DNA from: Billgrantia aerodenitrificans
GTDB taxonomy: Bacteria; Pseudomonadota; Gammaproteobacteria; Pseudomonadales; Halomonadaceae
Direction of reading: 5' to 3'
DNA: 64,000 nucleotides
NCBI RefSeq assembly: GCF_021404405.1
Contig: NZ_JABFTV010000011.1
Coordinates: 1-64,000 of the forward strand
Each line of letters begins with the position of its first letter. The stretch's first letter is position 1. Below are positions 41,612 through 49,470 of the stretch, in pieces. Both the position numbers and the translations under genes were made by a program. The notes under the pieces were generated by a model. That model was not told where the DNA came from. It did no database searches and saw only the letters and a list, made by a program, of their open reading frames with translations.

Positions 41612-42810
41612 TGTGATTCTCCCTCGTCGGCGCCGAGTGCATCGAGCGGCGTGCGTGGATGCAGATAACCCTCCTGCGGCGACACCGAGGCCACCATGCG
41701 CGGCCCGGTGATCAGGATGGGCTGGCGCAGCTGGTGGTTCCAGGTTCGATAGCTGACCGGGAAACCCAGGTAGCCGGCGAGTTCGAACTCCTCGCTGAGC
41801 ATGTAGTCGAGCACAGCATCGCGCTCGACGGAGCCGGTGCGGGCCGCCGCCTCGCCCAGCGAGCGCAGCGCCAGCCAGGCGCCGAAGTCCCGCGGCGTCA
41901 TCCAGCGGTCGGCGAGCTTCTCGAAGCGCCGCTGCAGCTGTACTGCACCCCACGACTCGTGAGACCGGTGCCACGGAGTCGCCATCAGCCCCTGGGTGCC
42001 CACCACCGGGCGCGGCGCCCAGGTCTGGAAGGGGAAGTATTCGCCGAAGTAGTCGGTCTCGTCGGCGATCACCAACACGTCGTGCTCGGGCAGGTCCTGC
42101 AGAAATACCGGGATCTCGCGCTGAATGGCGTGGAACCCACCCTCGGCGCGGCGTGCCATGGGGTCGTGGGGCCACATCCTGTCGCCCACGACGCGATGGC
42201 CGTAGCGCGCGGCCGAGGCGCGCAGCACGTCGGCCAGGATACGATCCTCGTCGGTGTTGCCGTAGACCAGCGCCCAGCGGTCCCACTGCTTGAAGCCGAG
42301 GAACTGGGCCAGGGCGTCGGCCAGCATGCGCCGGCTCGGGGTGGTGTGATAGAGCTCCGGGTGGCACGCCTCGCCGCGCAGCTCATCGTCCGGCGCCCAG
42401 GCGTTGAACACCACCCGGCCACCGCGGGCGGGGTGCGCCATCACTTCATTGAGCGCCGCGGCGGGCAAACCGCTGACGATCCACTCGACGCCCTGCTCGA
42501 TCAGGCTCTCCAGCGCCCCGCCGACGTCATCGCCCTGAGCCACCACCGCCTCGTGAAAGACGAACTCCTGGCCCAGAAACTGAGCCGTGGCGTTGTTGTC
42601 GTTGATGCCCAGGCGAGCGCCCTGCAGCCCTTCGTCGTCGATCACCGGATCGAGCACCGAGAGCGGCTCCTGGTCGTCGGGGCGCTCCATGCCCAGATAC
42701 CCCACGACGATGGACGCAGGCGTATCGGCCGATGCCAGGGGTATCCACCCCAGGCCCAGTGTCAGCCCCCCCAGCGCCAGCCAGTGAAAGGCTCGCGGTA
42801 GCGTACCCAT
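41599..42810 (-). CDS. Periplasmic binding protein of the PQQ-alcohol ABC system
   Basis: A 403-residue protein with signal peptide (to about residue 28) and a periplasmic type I binding fold similar to branched-chain amino acid binding proteins (G-I-N-D-N-N-A-T near residue 68). Proteins of this type accompany PQQ-dependent alcohol dehydrogenases together with the ATPase, permease and propeller found here. What it binds is unknown. A mismatch with an ABC-2-type permease is noted: binding proteins normally serve importers. Confidence 0.85.
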   Translation of the reverse strand: MGTLPRAFHWLALGGLTLGLGWIPLASADTPASIVVGYLGMERPDDQEPLSVLDPVIDDEGLQGARLGINDNNATAQFLGQEFVFHEAVVAQGDDVGGALESLIEQGVEWIVSGLPAAALNEVMAHPARGGRVVFNAWAPDDELRGEACHPELYHTTPSRRMLADALAQFLGFKQWDRWALVYGNTDEDRILADVLRASAARYGHRVVGDRMWPHDPMARRAEGGFHAIQREIPVFLQDLPEHDVLVIADETDYFGEYFPFQTWAPRPVVGTQGLMATPWHRSHESWGAVQLQRRFEKLADRWMTPRDFGAWLALRSLGEAAARTGSVERDAVLDYMLSEEFELAGYLGFPVSYRTWNHQLRQPILITGPRMVASVSPQEGYLHPRTPLDALGADEGESQCRF

Positions 42811-42890
42811 AAGGACTCCTCAGGCAGCCGCGCTGCCGCTGTTGTCGTTAGTGTTGTCTTTTATTGCTCCTACTGACTTACTCCACTGCC

Positions 42891-43568
42891 TCACGGCATT
42901 CGTGCCATGATCGTGCGCACCATACGCGAGAGTTTCTCTTCCAGCAGGTAGGGCTGCTCGCACATGGCCGGCAGCGCCTGCTGGCGCTGCTGGAAGGTGC
43001 GCTGCTCCCAGAACAGCGACTCGGAAAGCCGCTCGACCTCCGCGGCGTCGGCGCTCTCGTCGGCGCGCCGCTCCTCGAGCTCATCGACCATGCCCGAGAT
43101 GGTTTCCAGGCGCGCCAGCTGGGCGCGGGAAGCACTGCGAATGCCATCGATGGTGCGCCGCCGCTCACGGTTGGTGAGTTCGAACAGCCCGGCGAACAGC
43201 AGGGTCAGACGTCGCTCGACCTCTTCGTCGGCCTGCTCCTCGCCCTTCTCCTCGTCCTTCTCCTCGGGCAGGGACTCGACGAACTCGCGCACACGCGCCT
43301 GGGCCTGTTCCTCCGGCGTCGAACGCGAGGTGGCGAAGCGCGCCACCCGACCGACCTCATCGTCCTCCCACCAAGCCTGTTCCAGTTCCTCCGGCGAGGG
43401 CCCGGTCCAGATGGTGCCCCAGGCCAGCTCGGGGATGAGCCGCTGCACGCAGGGCCAATCGGGCGGCCCCGCCGCGGCGCGCTGGGCCTCGACCTCGGTC
43501 GCGGCGAACAGCGCCAGCGTGAAACCGAACCCCAGCAGCAGGGGGGCGGATGGTCGTACACGGCTCAT
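42891..43568 (-). CDS. Secreted Glu-rich helical protein of unknown function in the xox operon
   Basis: A 225-residue protein with a signal peptide (to about residue 28), a conserved-looking segment W-P-C-V-Q-R-L-I-P-E-L-A-W-G-T-I-W, and a long charged helical part with many Glu and Arg residues between 100 and 200. Two cysteines, one near each end, could pair. I do not recognise a named family. Its ATG overlaps the xoxJ stop codon by four bases, and a similar gene is common in PQQ-alcohol loci, so it likely assists the dehydrogenase or its electron acceptor in the periplasm. Confidence 0.75.
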   Translation of the reverse strand: MSRVRPSAPLLLGFGFTLALFAATEVEAQRAAAGPPDWPCVQRLIPELAWGTIWTGPSPEELEQAWWEDDEVGRVARFATSRSTPEEQAQARVREFVESLPEEKDEEKGEEQADEEVERRLTLLFAGLFELTNRERRRTIDGIRSASRAQLARLETISGMVDELEERRADESADAAEVERLSESLFWEQRTFQQRQQALPAMCEQPYLLEEKLSRMVRTIMARMP

Positions 43569-44407
43569 GCCCCATCTCCTTCATCCGTATCCAGCAGCCG
43601 GCCGCGGCGGTCGAGCAGCGGCACGTCATACTCGCGCAGGATGGCGTCGATCTCCCCCTGGCGGCGCTCGATGAAGTCGTTGATCCAGTCCTTCCAGTGG
43701 GGCTCGCCGCGGCGCACGCCCATGGTGATGCGGTAGTCGAGGGTGGCATCTGAGTCGTCGTCGATCAGCGGCACGACCCTGAGCGGCGGATCCTGGCGCG
43801 CCGCGTAGTAGCCGGCCAGCGGCCCCCACAGCACCGCTCCCTCGGTCACGCCCTCGGCGACGTCGGCAATGGCATCGCGCACCGGGGCGCGCACTCGGGT
43901 GTCGACCATCAGCGGATAACCTTGGATGCGCGCGCCGGTCCGACGCAGCGGCACCAGCGGCGGGGTTTCCGCCACCACGCCGATGCGCCTTCCGGCCAGC
44001 GCCGGGTCGCTCAGCCGGGTGACCTCGAGTTCGGAGTCCTCGGACACCACCAGCGAATAGACCGAACGGTAGTAGGCGTTGGTGTTCTGCACGAAGTCGT
44101 AGCCCGCCACGACGCCGATCATCACGTCGCACACGCGCAGCTCCAGGGTGTTGCGTACGAAGCCCATGACCTGGGGCGCCCAGACGTAGGTCAGCGGCAC
44201 GCCGAGGTCTTCGGCCATCAGCTCGGCGATACGGTTCTCGAACCCTTCGCCGGCCTGGTTGCTGAAGGGCAGATTGTTGCCGTCGGCGCAGACCCGCAGG
44301 GCCTCGCGCTCCTGGCGTTCGGGGGGATTGGCGACGGCACCCACGGCAGCGGCCAGCCCCAGGGCCACGGCCAACGCCTGCAACGTCTGACGACAGGCTG
44401 CTCTCAT
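43565..44407 (-). CDS. xoxJ: XoxJ/MoxJ-like periplasmic binding protein
   Basis: A 280-residue precursor with signal peptide (to about residue 26) and a family-3 binding-protein fold beginning L-R-V-C-A-D-G-N-N-L-P-F-S-N. This is the quinoprotein-dehydrogenase-associated (MoxJ-type) group. XoxJ/MxaJ are thought to help mature or activate the methanol dehydrogenase rather than import a solute. Position third after xoxF and the cytochrome gene supports the name. Four-base overlap with the next gene. Confidence 0.88.
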   Translation of the reverse strand: MRAACRQTLQALAVALGLAAAVGAVANPPERQEREALRVCADGNNLPFSNQAGEGFENRIAELMAEDLGVPLTYVWAPQVMGFVRNTLELRVCDVMIGVVAGYDFVQNTNAYYRSVYSLVVSEDSELEVTRLSDPALAGRRIGVVAETPPLVPLRRTGARIQGYPLMVDTRVRAPVRDAIADVAEGVTEGAVLWGPLAGYYAARQDPPLRVVPLIDDDSDATLDYRITMGVRRGEPHWKDWINDFIERRQGEIDAILREYDVPLLDRRGRLLDTDEGDGA

Positions 44408-44449
44408 GCATCCTCCGCTTCAGGAAATGATGTCGCGAATGGAGCGGGC

Positions 44450-44944
44450 TCACTCCTTGGCGTTCGCTTCCTCAGCGGCCTTGTCGTCGCCGTTCTCCTC
44501 GCCCTGCTCCTGCATCGACTCGATGATCTGCGGGCGACCGCGCCCCAACCCACCCTCGCCGCGCGCTCGCATGTAGCTGAAGAGGTTGGGAATATTGCCC
44601 ATGACATAGGGGTCGTCGGCGAAGGAGGGCATCACCTGGCCGGGTTGCACTTCGCGCCCCGAGGCGATGGTGCCGGCGAAGTTCTCCCAGCCACGCCGCT
44701 CGGCCGCGCGAATCAGGTTGGGGGCAAAGGAGGAGCCCATACCATCAGGCCCGTGGCAGGCCATGCAGGCTCGGGTATAGACGAGGTAACCCTCGTAGGT
44801 ATCGGGATCGACCTTGCCATCCTCGACGACGAAGGCGCCGGGTCCGTCGCCGGTGACGCGATGCTCGTCGGCAAGGGCGGCGGAAGCCAGCCCCAGGGTG
44901 AGGAACAGTGCGGGAACAACGTGAAAACGTGCGAATACCGTCAT
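44450..44944 (-). CDS. xoxG: Cytochrome c-550-type electron acceptor of XoxF
   Basis: A 164-residue precursor with signal peptide (cleavage after A-L-A, near residue 25) and one haem motif C-M-A-C-H near residues 59-63. The axial Met is probably in Q-V-M-P-S-F near residue 104. A Glu/Lys-rich tail follows. Directly after xoxF, it is the expected physiological electron acceptor, equivalent to XoxG or PedF. The ATG at 44944 (AAGGA upstream) is preferred over an ATG nine bases earlier that abuts the ribosome site. Confidence 0.88.
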   Translation of the reverse strand: MTVFARFHVVPALFLTLGLASAALADEHRVTGDGPGAFVVEDGKVDPDTYEGYLVYTRACMACHGPDGMGSSFAPNLIRAAERRGWENFAGTIASGREVQPGQVMPSFADDPYVMGNIPNLFSYMRARGEGGLGRGRPQIIESMQEQGEENGDDKAAEEANAKE

Positions 44945-45011
44945 GCAGCACATCCTTCTGGTAACCGCTTCGGCCACGAGGAGACCACCTGCTGCCGAAG
45001 TGAAAGAGGAT

Positions 45012-45041
45012 GGGCGGGAATGGCAACGGCCATTCCCGCCC
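45012..45041 (-). terminator. Strong intercistronic hairpin between xoxF and xoxG
   Basis: A 13-bp perfect stem (45012-45024 with 45029-45041) with a 4-nt loop starts 13 nt beyond the xoxF stop codon. It lacks a strong T-run, so it probably stabilises xoxF mRNA or acts as a partial terminator, giving more XoxF than downstream products. Confidence 0.65.
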
Positions 45042-45054
45042 CGGCCAGACCCGC

Positions 45055-46878
45055 TCAATCGGGCAGAGCGAAGACCGTCAGCACGCCACCGAGCTTGGTG
45101 TAGTCACCCAGCGCGGAGAACACGCCCACGGCACCGAGGCCCTCTTCGGGATCCTCGAGTCCCGCTGCCAGGCCGATACCGGCCCAGCCGCCGACCCCGG
45201 AGAGCACGGCCACGTACTGCTTGCCCTCGTGCATGAAGGTATTGACGTTGCCGATGATCCCGGAGGGCGTCTTGAAGCGCCACAGCTCCTCACCGTTCTC
45301 GATGTCCACCGCCTTCACGTGACCTTCGAGCGTGCCGTAGAAGGCCAGATCACCGGCCGTGGCCAACGCCCCGCTCCACACCGCGAAACGCTCGTCGACC
45401 TCCCACACGGTCTCGCCGGCAACCGGATCCCAGGCGATGAAGCTGCCCATGCGGCCTTCCATCTGGCCGTTCTCGGTGGGCGACGGCATCATGGTCAGGG
45501 TCGCACCCACATAGGGCTGACCGGCCACGTACTCGGTCTCGTAGGGCTCGTAGTTCATGCAGATGCGGTTGATGCCGGCATAGATCAGGCCAGTACGCGG
45601 CGAGTAGGCGCTCGGCTGCATGTTCTTGGCGCCCATGGCGGTGGGGCAGATGTCGGTGGTGTTGACGTTCACCCCCTGGCGGAAGGTGCTGTAATCCTCG
45701 TTGACGTTGGGCCGCCCGGTTTCCATGTCGTAGCTGTCGGCCCAGTTGGTCTCGGGGGCGAATTTCTCGGCCACCAGCAGCTCACCGGTTTCGCGGTCGA
45801 GCAGGAAGCCGAAGCCGGTGCGGTCGATGATCGCCAGGCCCTTGCGCTCCTCGCCCTCGAACTCCACGTCGATCAGCTGATTCTCGTTGACCCCGTCGTA
45901 ATCCCACTCGTCGAAGGGCACCTTCTGATAGACCCACTTGACCGAGCCGTCGTTGGGATCGCGGGCAAACACGGTGATGGCCCACTTGTTGTCTGCCGGC
46001 TCGCCGTCGACGGCACGCTGATCCGGGTTCCAGGTTCCGGGGTTGCCGGTACCGTAGTAGATCAGGTCGAGGTCGGGGTCGTAGGTGACCCAGCCCCAGG
46101 GTGCCCCGCCGCCGCGCTCCCACTCGTCTTCCGGCCAGGTGGAGACGCCGAGGTCGGCCTCGCCGATGGGCTCGCCCAGCATCAGGGTACTCTCGGGGTC
46201 GATCAGCACTTCATCGTCCGGCCCGGTGGAGTAACCGCGCCAGACCATCTCGCCGGTCTCGACGTTGTAGGCGGTCATGTGACCGCGGATACCGTATTCG
46301 CCGCCGCTGATACCGACGATCACCATGTCATGCACCACCAGCGGCGACATGGTGTTGGTCTCGCCGACGGTATGGTCGCCGTTGCTGACGTCCCACAGCA
46401 GCTCGCCGCTCTCGGCATCCAGTGCGATCAGGGTGTTGTCGGCCTGGCCGAGGAACAGGCGTCCGTCGGCATAGGCCAGCCCACGGTTGACCGTGTCGCA
46501 GCACATCACCGGAATGACGCGGGAATCCTGATCCGGCTCGTAGCTCCAGACCACACGACCTTCGTCCTCCAGGTCTAGGGCGAATACCTTGTTGGGGAAG
46601 GGGGTGTGGATATATAGCCGGCCATCGCCGACATAGAGGGGGCCGCCTTCGTGGCCGCGCAGCACGCCGGTGGAGAACTGCCACACCGAGCGCAGCTCGT
46701 TCACGTTGTCGCGGTTGATCTGGTCCAGTTCGCTGAAGCGGTTGCCCTGGTAGTTACCCAGCTGAGTGGCCCAGTATTCCGGGTTCTGCTGGAGTTCGAG
46801 TTGATTCTGGTTGGCATGCGCCACCGACACAGCCAACAAACTAACGGCCGTTACGGCATAACCGGTCTCCCTAAGCAT
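45055..46878 (-). CDS. xoxF: PQQ-dependent methanol/alcohol dehydrogenase, XoxF (lanthanide) type
   Basis: A periplasmic quinoprotein of 607 residues with signal peptide (cleavage after A-H-A, residue 22) and an eight-bladed propeller. Oxidises methanol or related alcohols to the aldehyde with PQQ. The vicinal cysteines C126-C127 (V-M-C-C-D-T-V) and the catalytic Asp326 are present. Two residues on is Asp328 (D-Y-D), the extra ligand that marks lanthanide-dependent enzymes; calcium MxaF enzymes have Ala there. E194 and N279 fit the other metal ligands. The C-terminal half (S-G-I-I-G-N-like and G-V-G-G-W-A-G-I-G-L) also matches XoxF. It leads the eight-gene operon and diverges from pqqA. Confidence 0.93.
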   Translation of the reverse strand: MLRETGYAVTAVSLLAVSVAHANQNQLELQQNPEYWATQLGNYQGNRFSELDQINRDNVNELRSVWQFSTGVLRGHEGGPLYVGDGRLYIHTPFPNKVFALDLEDEGRVVWSYEPDQDSRVIPVMCCDTVNRGLAYADGRLFLGQADNTLIALDAESGELLWDVSNGDHTVGETNTMSPLVVHDMVIVGISGGEYGIRGHMTAYNVETGEMVWRGYSTGPDDEVLIDPESTLMLGEPIGEADLGVSTWPEDEWERGGGAPWGWVTYDPDLDLIYYGTGNPGTWNPDQRAVDGEPADNKWAITVFARDPNDGSVKWVYQKVPFDEWDYDGVNENQLIDVEFEGEERKGLAIIDRTGFGFLLDRETGELLVAEKFAPETNWADSYDMETGRPNVNEDYSTFRQGVNVNTTDICPTAMGAKNMQPSAYSPRTGLIYAGINRICMNYEPYETEYVAGQPYVGATLTMMPSPTENGQMEGRMGSFIAWDPVAGETVWEVDERFAVWSGALATAGDLAFYGTLEGHVKAVDIENGEELWRFKTPSGIIGNVNTFMHEGKQYVAVLSGVGGWAGIGLAAGLEDPEEGLGAVGVFSALGDYTKLGGVLTVFALPD

Positions 46879-47231
46879 GGCGTTGTCTCCGTCTCACTGA
46901 AGGTGTGCCTGGGGAAAGCGGCACATCTTGTGTAATTGTGTTTCAGGTATTGACAAGATCAGGTCTAGCACAACATTGGCAGGCGCATGGGCAGATCAGT
47001 TAATTTAGGTTTAGCTGGCAATCAAAAGACTATTGCCCCTGGGCAACAATCCTGTAACACCCGTGACCGAAGCCCGCCGCGGTGGCGTTTCACGAGCATT
47101 GCAGTGCTCATTTCGAGATTCTTTGACGAATCTTCCCCACGCTTACTAGACTTAGGTCGCAAGGTAGCGAAGCCATTAGCTGCTTTACTGAATGGGCATG
47201 CCCATCGATCCACCCATGTGGAGGAGTTCTT
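46879..47231. promoter_or_regulatory. xoxF-pqqA divergent regulatory region
   Basis: 353 nt without a gene, clearly AT-richer than its surroundings. It contains perfect inverted repeats: TTGCCC-2-GGGCAA (47033-47046), GAGCA-6-TGCTC (47094-47109), AGATTC-6-GAATCT (47116-47133) and ATGGGCATGCCCAT (47192-47205). On the minus strand TTGATT and TAACTG spaced 17 nt, near 47000-47030, could be a xoxF promoter. No regulator gene for the cluster is seen within the window. Confidence 0.65.
47123..47152 (+). promoter_or_regulatory. Candidate promoter of pqqA
   Basis: TTGACG (47123-47128) and TAGACT (47147-47152) are spaced by 18 nt, about 80 nt upstream of the pqqA start codon. The AGATTC-N6-GAATCT palindrome straddles the -35 box, so a protein bound there would affect this promoter. 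Confidence 0.5.
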
Positions 47232-47303
47232 ATGTGGACCAAACCTGCTTATACCGACCTGCGTCTGGGCTTCGAAGTGACGCTATACATCTCCAATCGC
47301 TGA
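47232..47303 (+). CDS. pqqA: PQQ precursor peptide PqqA
   Basis: A 23-codon gene whose product is the substrate from which PQQ is cut: PqqE joins the side chains of the conserved Glu and Tyr. The peptide starts M-W-T-K-P and contains E15-V-T-L-Y19, the E-x3-Y motif, ending I-S-N-R. This is almost the same as PqqA of Klebsiella. GGAGG (47219-47224 region) lies just upstream of the ATG. It is followed by a hairpin and T-run before pqqB, so it can be made in excess of the enzymes. Confidence 0.95.
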   Translation: MWTKPAYTDLRLGFEVTLYISNR

Positions 47304-47328
47304 GACATCCTTTCGGCAAGGACTCGAC

Positions 47329-47366
47329 CGGCTGACGCTCTTCACGGGCGTCAGCCGTCGTTTTTT
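47329..47366 (+). terminator. Attenuator-like terminator between pqqA and pqqB
   Basis: A 10-bp perfect stem (47329-47338 with 47348-47357), a 9-nt loop and six T residues (47361-47366) form a full intrinsic terminator inside the pqq operon, 26 nt after pqqA. Readthrough is needed for pqqBCDEF unless a separate promoter exists. Confidence 0.8.
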
Positions 47367-47402
47367 CGGTTCATTTTTCAGTTCATCGGCACGGAGATCT
47401 GA

Positions 47403-48329
47403 ATGCACGTACTGGTCCTGGGCGCCGCCGCTGGCGGTGGCTACCCCCAGTGGAACTGCAATTGCACGCTCTGCCATGGCCTGCGCACCGGCAGCGTCGA
47501 GGCAACGCCTCGTACCCAGTCGTCCATCGCCATCAGCGCCGACGGCGAGCGCTGGCTGCTGTGCAACGCCTCGCCCGACATTCGTACCCAGTTGGCCGCC
47601 AACCCCGAGCTGCACCCGCGCCGCATCCCCCGCGACAGCGGTATCTCGGGCGTGCTGCTGGTAGATGCCCAGATCGATCACGCCACCGGCCTGCTGTCGC
47701 TGCGTGAAGGCTGCCCCTTCGATGTCTGGTGCACGCCCAACGTGCATCAGGATCTGAGCAGCGGCTTCCCGCTGTTCACCATGCTCCAACACTGGGGAGG
47801 ACTGAACTGGCGGCCCATCGGTATCGATGAAGCTCATCTGGAGGCCACCTTCGAGGTGCCTGCCTGTCCGGGCCTGTCGTTCGCCGCGGTGGCTCTCGAC
47901 AGCAACGCGCCGCCCTATTCGCCACGTCGCGGCGCGCCGACCCCGGGCGACAACATCGGCCTGCTGGTGGAAGACCGGGCGTGCGGCACGCGACTGTTCT
48001 ATGCCCCGGGGCTTGGCCGGCTCGACGAGCGGGTACGCGGCTACCTCAGCCAAGCGGACTGCGTGCTGGTCGACGGCACCCTGTGGCACGACGACGAACT
48101 GCTGCGTGCCGGCGTGGGCAAGTCGACCGGCACCGACATGGGCCACTTGGCCCTGGCCGGACCGGGCGGTCTGCTGGAGGAGCTGGGGCGCTTGCCGCCC
48201 TCCACCCGCCGAGTGCTGATCCATATCAACAACACCAACCCAATCCTCGACGAGCGCTCCGCGGAGCGTGCTACGCTCAGCGAAACCGGCATTGAAGTCG
48301 CTTTCGATGGCATGCGCCTCGAGATCTGA
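47403..48329 (+). CDS. pqqB: PQQ biosynthesis protein PqqB
   Basis: A 308-residue metallo-beta-lactamase-fold enzyme, proposed to hydroxylate the Glu-Tyr intermediate in PQQ synthesis. The N-terminus M-H-V-L-V-L-G-A-A-A-G-G-G-Y-P-Q-W-N-C and the Cys pair C-N-C-T-L-C are typical, as is D-A-Q-I-D-H-A-T-G-L-L near residue 88. GGAG lies six bases before the ATG. Second gene of the pqq operon, behind the pqqA terminator. Confidence 0.96.
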   Translation: MHVLVLGAAAGGGYPQWNCNCTLCHGLRTGSVEATPRTQSSIAISADGERWLLCNASPDIRTQLAANPELHPRRIPRDSGISGVLLVDAQIDHATGLLSLREGCPFDVWCTPNVHQDLSSGFPLFTMLQHWGGLNWRPIGIDEAHLEATFEVPACPGLSFAAVALDSNAPPYSPRRGAPTPGDNIGLLVEDRACGTRLFYAPGLGRLDERVRGYLSQADCVLVDGTLWHDDELLRAGVGKSTGTDMGHLALAGPGGLLEELGRLPPSTRRVLIHINNTNPILDERSAERATLSETGIEVAFDGMRLEI

Positions 48330-48397
48330 ACCCGACACACCGAACGGCGTCACAACCATAGCGCATCCGCTCGCACGCACTGGGAAGGAATCGCCTC

Positions 48398-49186
48398 ATG
48401 AGTTCGATCGCATCCCCCTTCGCCGCCTCGACGGTGGATCCCGACAACCTAGCGCTTTCCCCCGAGGCTTTCCGCGAGGCCCTGCTGGCCAAGGGCGCCT
48501 ATTACCATGTCCATCACCCCTACCAGGTCGACATGGCCGAGGGCCGCGCCACGCCGGAGCAGATCCGCGGCTGGGTGGCCAATCGCTTCTATTATCAAGT
48601 GATGATCCCGCAAAAGGACGCCGCGCTGCTGGCCAACTGTCCTGACGCCGCCACCCGCCGCCGCTGGATCCAGCGCCTGCTCGATCACGACGGCCATGAC
48701 GACGGCGGCGGCGGTATCGAGGCCTGGCTGACCCTGGGCGAGGCGGTGGGCCTCTCCCGCGATGAGCTGTGGGCCCAGGAACACGTGTTACCCGGTGTGC
48801 GCTTCGCGGTGGATGCCTACGTCAACTTCGTGCGCCGGGCGAGCTGGCAGGAGGCGGCGATCTCCTCGCTCACCGAGCTGTTCGCGCCTCAGGCACACCA
48901 GAGCCGGCTCGATACCTGGCCGACCCACTACCCCTGGATCGACGAGGCCGGCTACGGCTACTTCCGCAAGCGCTTGAAGGAAGCACGCCGCGACGTCGAC
49001 CATGGCCTGGAGGTAGCGCTGGCGGTGTGCACCACCGCCGCTGCCCAGCAGCGCGCGCTGGAGATCCTGCAATTCAAGCTCGACGTGCTGTGGTCGATGC
49101 TCGACGCCATGACCCTGGCCTACCAGCTCGAGCGGCCGCCCTACCACTCGGTCACCGACCGGCGCGTCTACCACAGGGGGCTGTGA
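48398..49186 (+). CDS. pqqC: Pyrroloquinoline-quinone synthase PqqC
   Basis: Cofactor-free oxidase that carries out the last step, ring closure and eight-electron oxidation of AHQQ to PQQ. 262 residues, all-helical haem-oxygenase-like fold. Conserved segments include Y-Y-H-V-H-H-P-Y near residue 35, N-R-F-Y-Y-Q near 62 and H-D-G near 95. AAGGAA precedes the ATG. Stop codon overlaps the pqqD start (TGATG). Confidence 0.96.
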   Translation: MSSIASPFAASTVDPDNLALSPEAFREALLAKGAYYHVHHPYQVDMAEGRATPEQIRGWVANRFYYQVMIPQKDAALLANCPDAATRRRWIQRLLDHDGHDDGGGGIEAWLTLGEAVGLSRDELWAQEHVLPGVRFAVDAYVNFVRRASWQEAAISSLTELFAPQAHQSRLDTWPTHYPWIDEAGYGYFRKRLKEARRDVDHGLEVALAVCTTAAAQQRALEILQFKLDVLWSMLDAMTLAYQLERPPYHSVTDRRVYHRGL

Positions 49187-49470
49187 TGGCCATGATCGAG
49201 TCCGCCACCGTCTACCGTCTGCGCCCCGGCTGGCGCCTGCAGTGGGAGCAGGCCCAGGGCCGCCACGTGCTGCTCTACCCTGAGGGTATGGTGCAGCTCA
49301 ACGACAGTGCCGGCGCCATTCTCGGCCAGCTCGATGGCCAGCGCGACGTGGCCAGCCTGGTGGCCAACCTGCAGGCCCAGTTCCCCGATGCCCCCGCTGC
49401 GGCGATCGAGCAGGACGTACACGAATTCCTGCTCGATGCCGCCCGACAAGGGTGGATCCAGCATGACTGA
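49186..49470 (+). CDS. pqqD: PqqA-binding chaperone PqqD
   Basis: A 94-residue RRE-fold peptide chaperone that presents PqqA to the radical SAM enzyme PqqE. It carries the family segments L-R-P-G-W-R-L-Q-W, L-L-Y-P-E-G-M-V-Q-L-N and I-L-x-Q-L-D-G. The ATG at 49186 shares a base with the pqqC stop codon and has GGGGG upstream; an ATG six bases later is possible. It overlaps pqqE by eight bases and is not fused to pqqC or pqqE. Confidence 0.95.
   Translation: MAMIESATVYRLRPGWRLQWEQAQGRHVLLYPEGMVQLNDSAGAILGQLDGQRDVASLVANLQAQFPDAPAAAIEQDVHEFLLDAARQGWIQHD

Noticed and set aside
45055..46878. Calling the quinoprotein MxaF (calcium methanol dehydrogenase)
   Set aside because: The D-Y-D motif and the overall sequence fit XoxF; no mxaI small-subunit gene is nearby.
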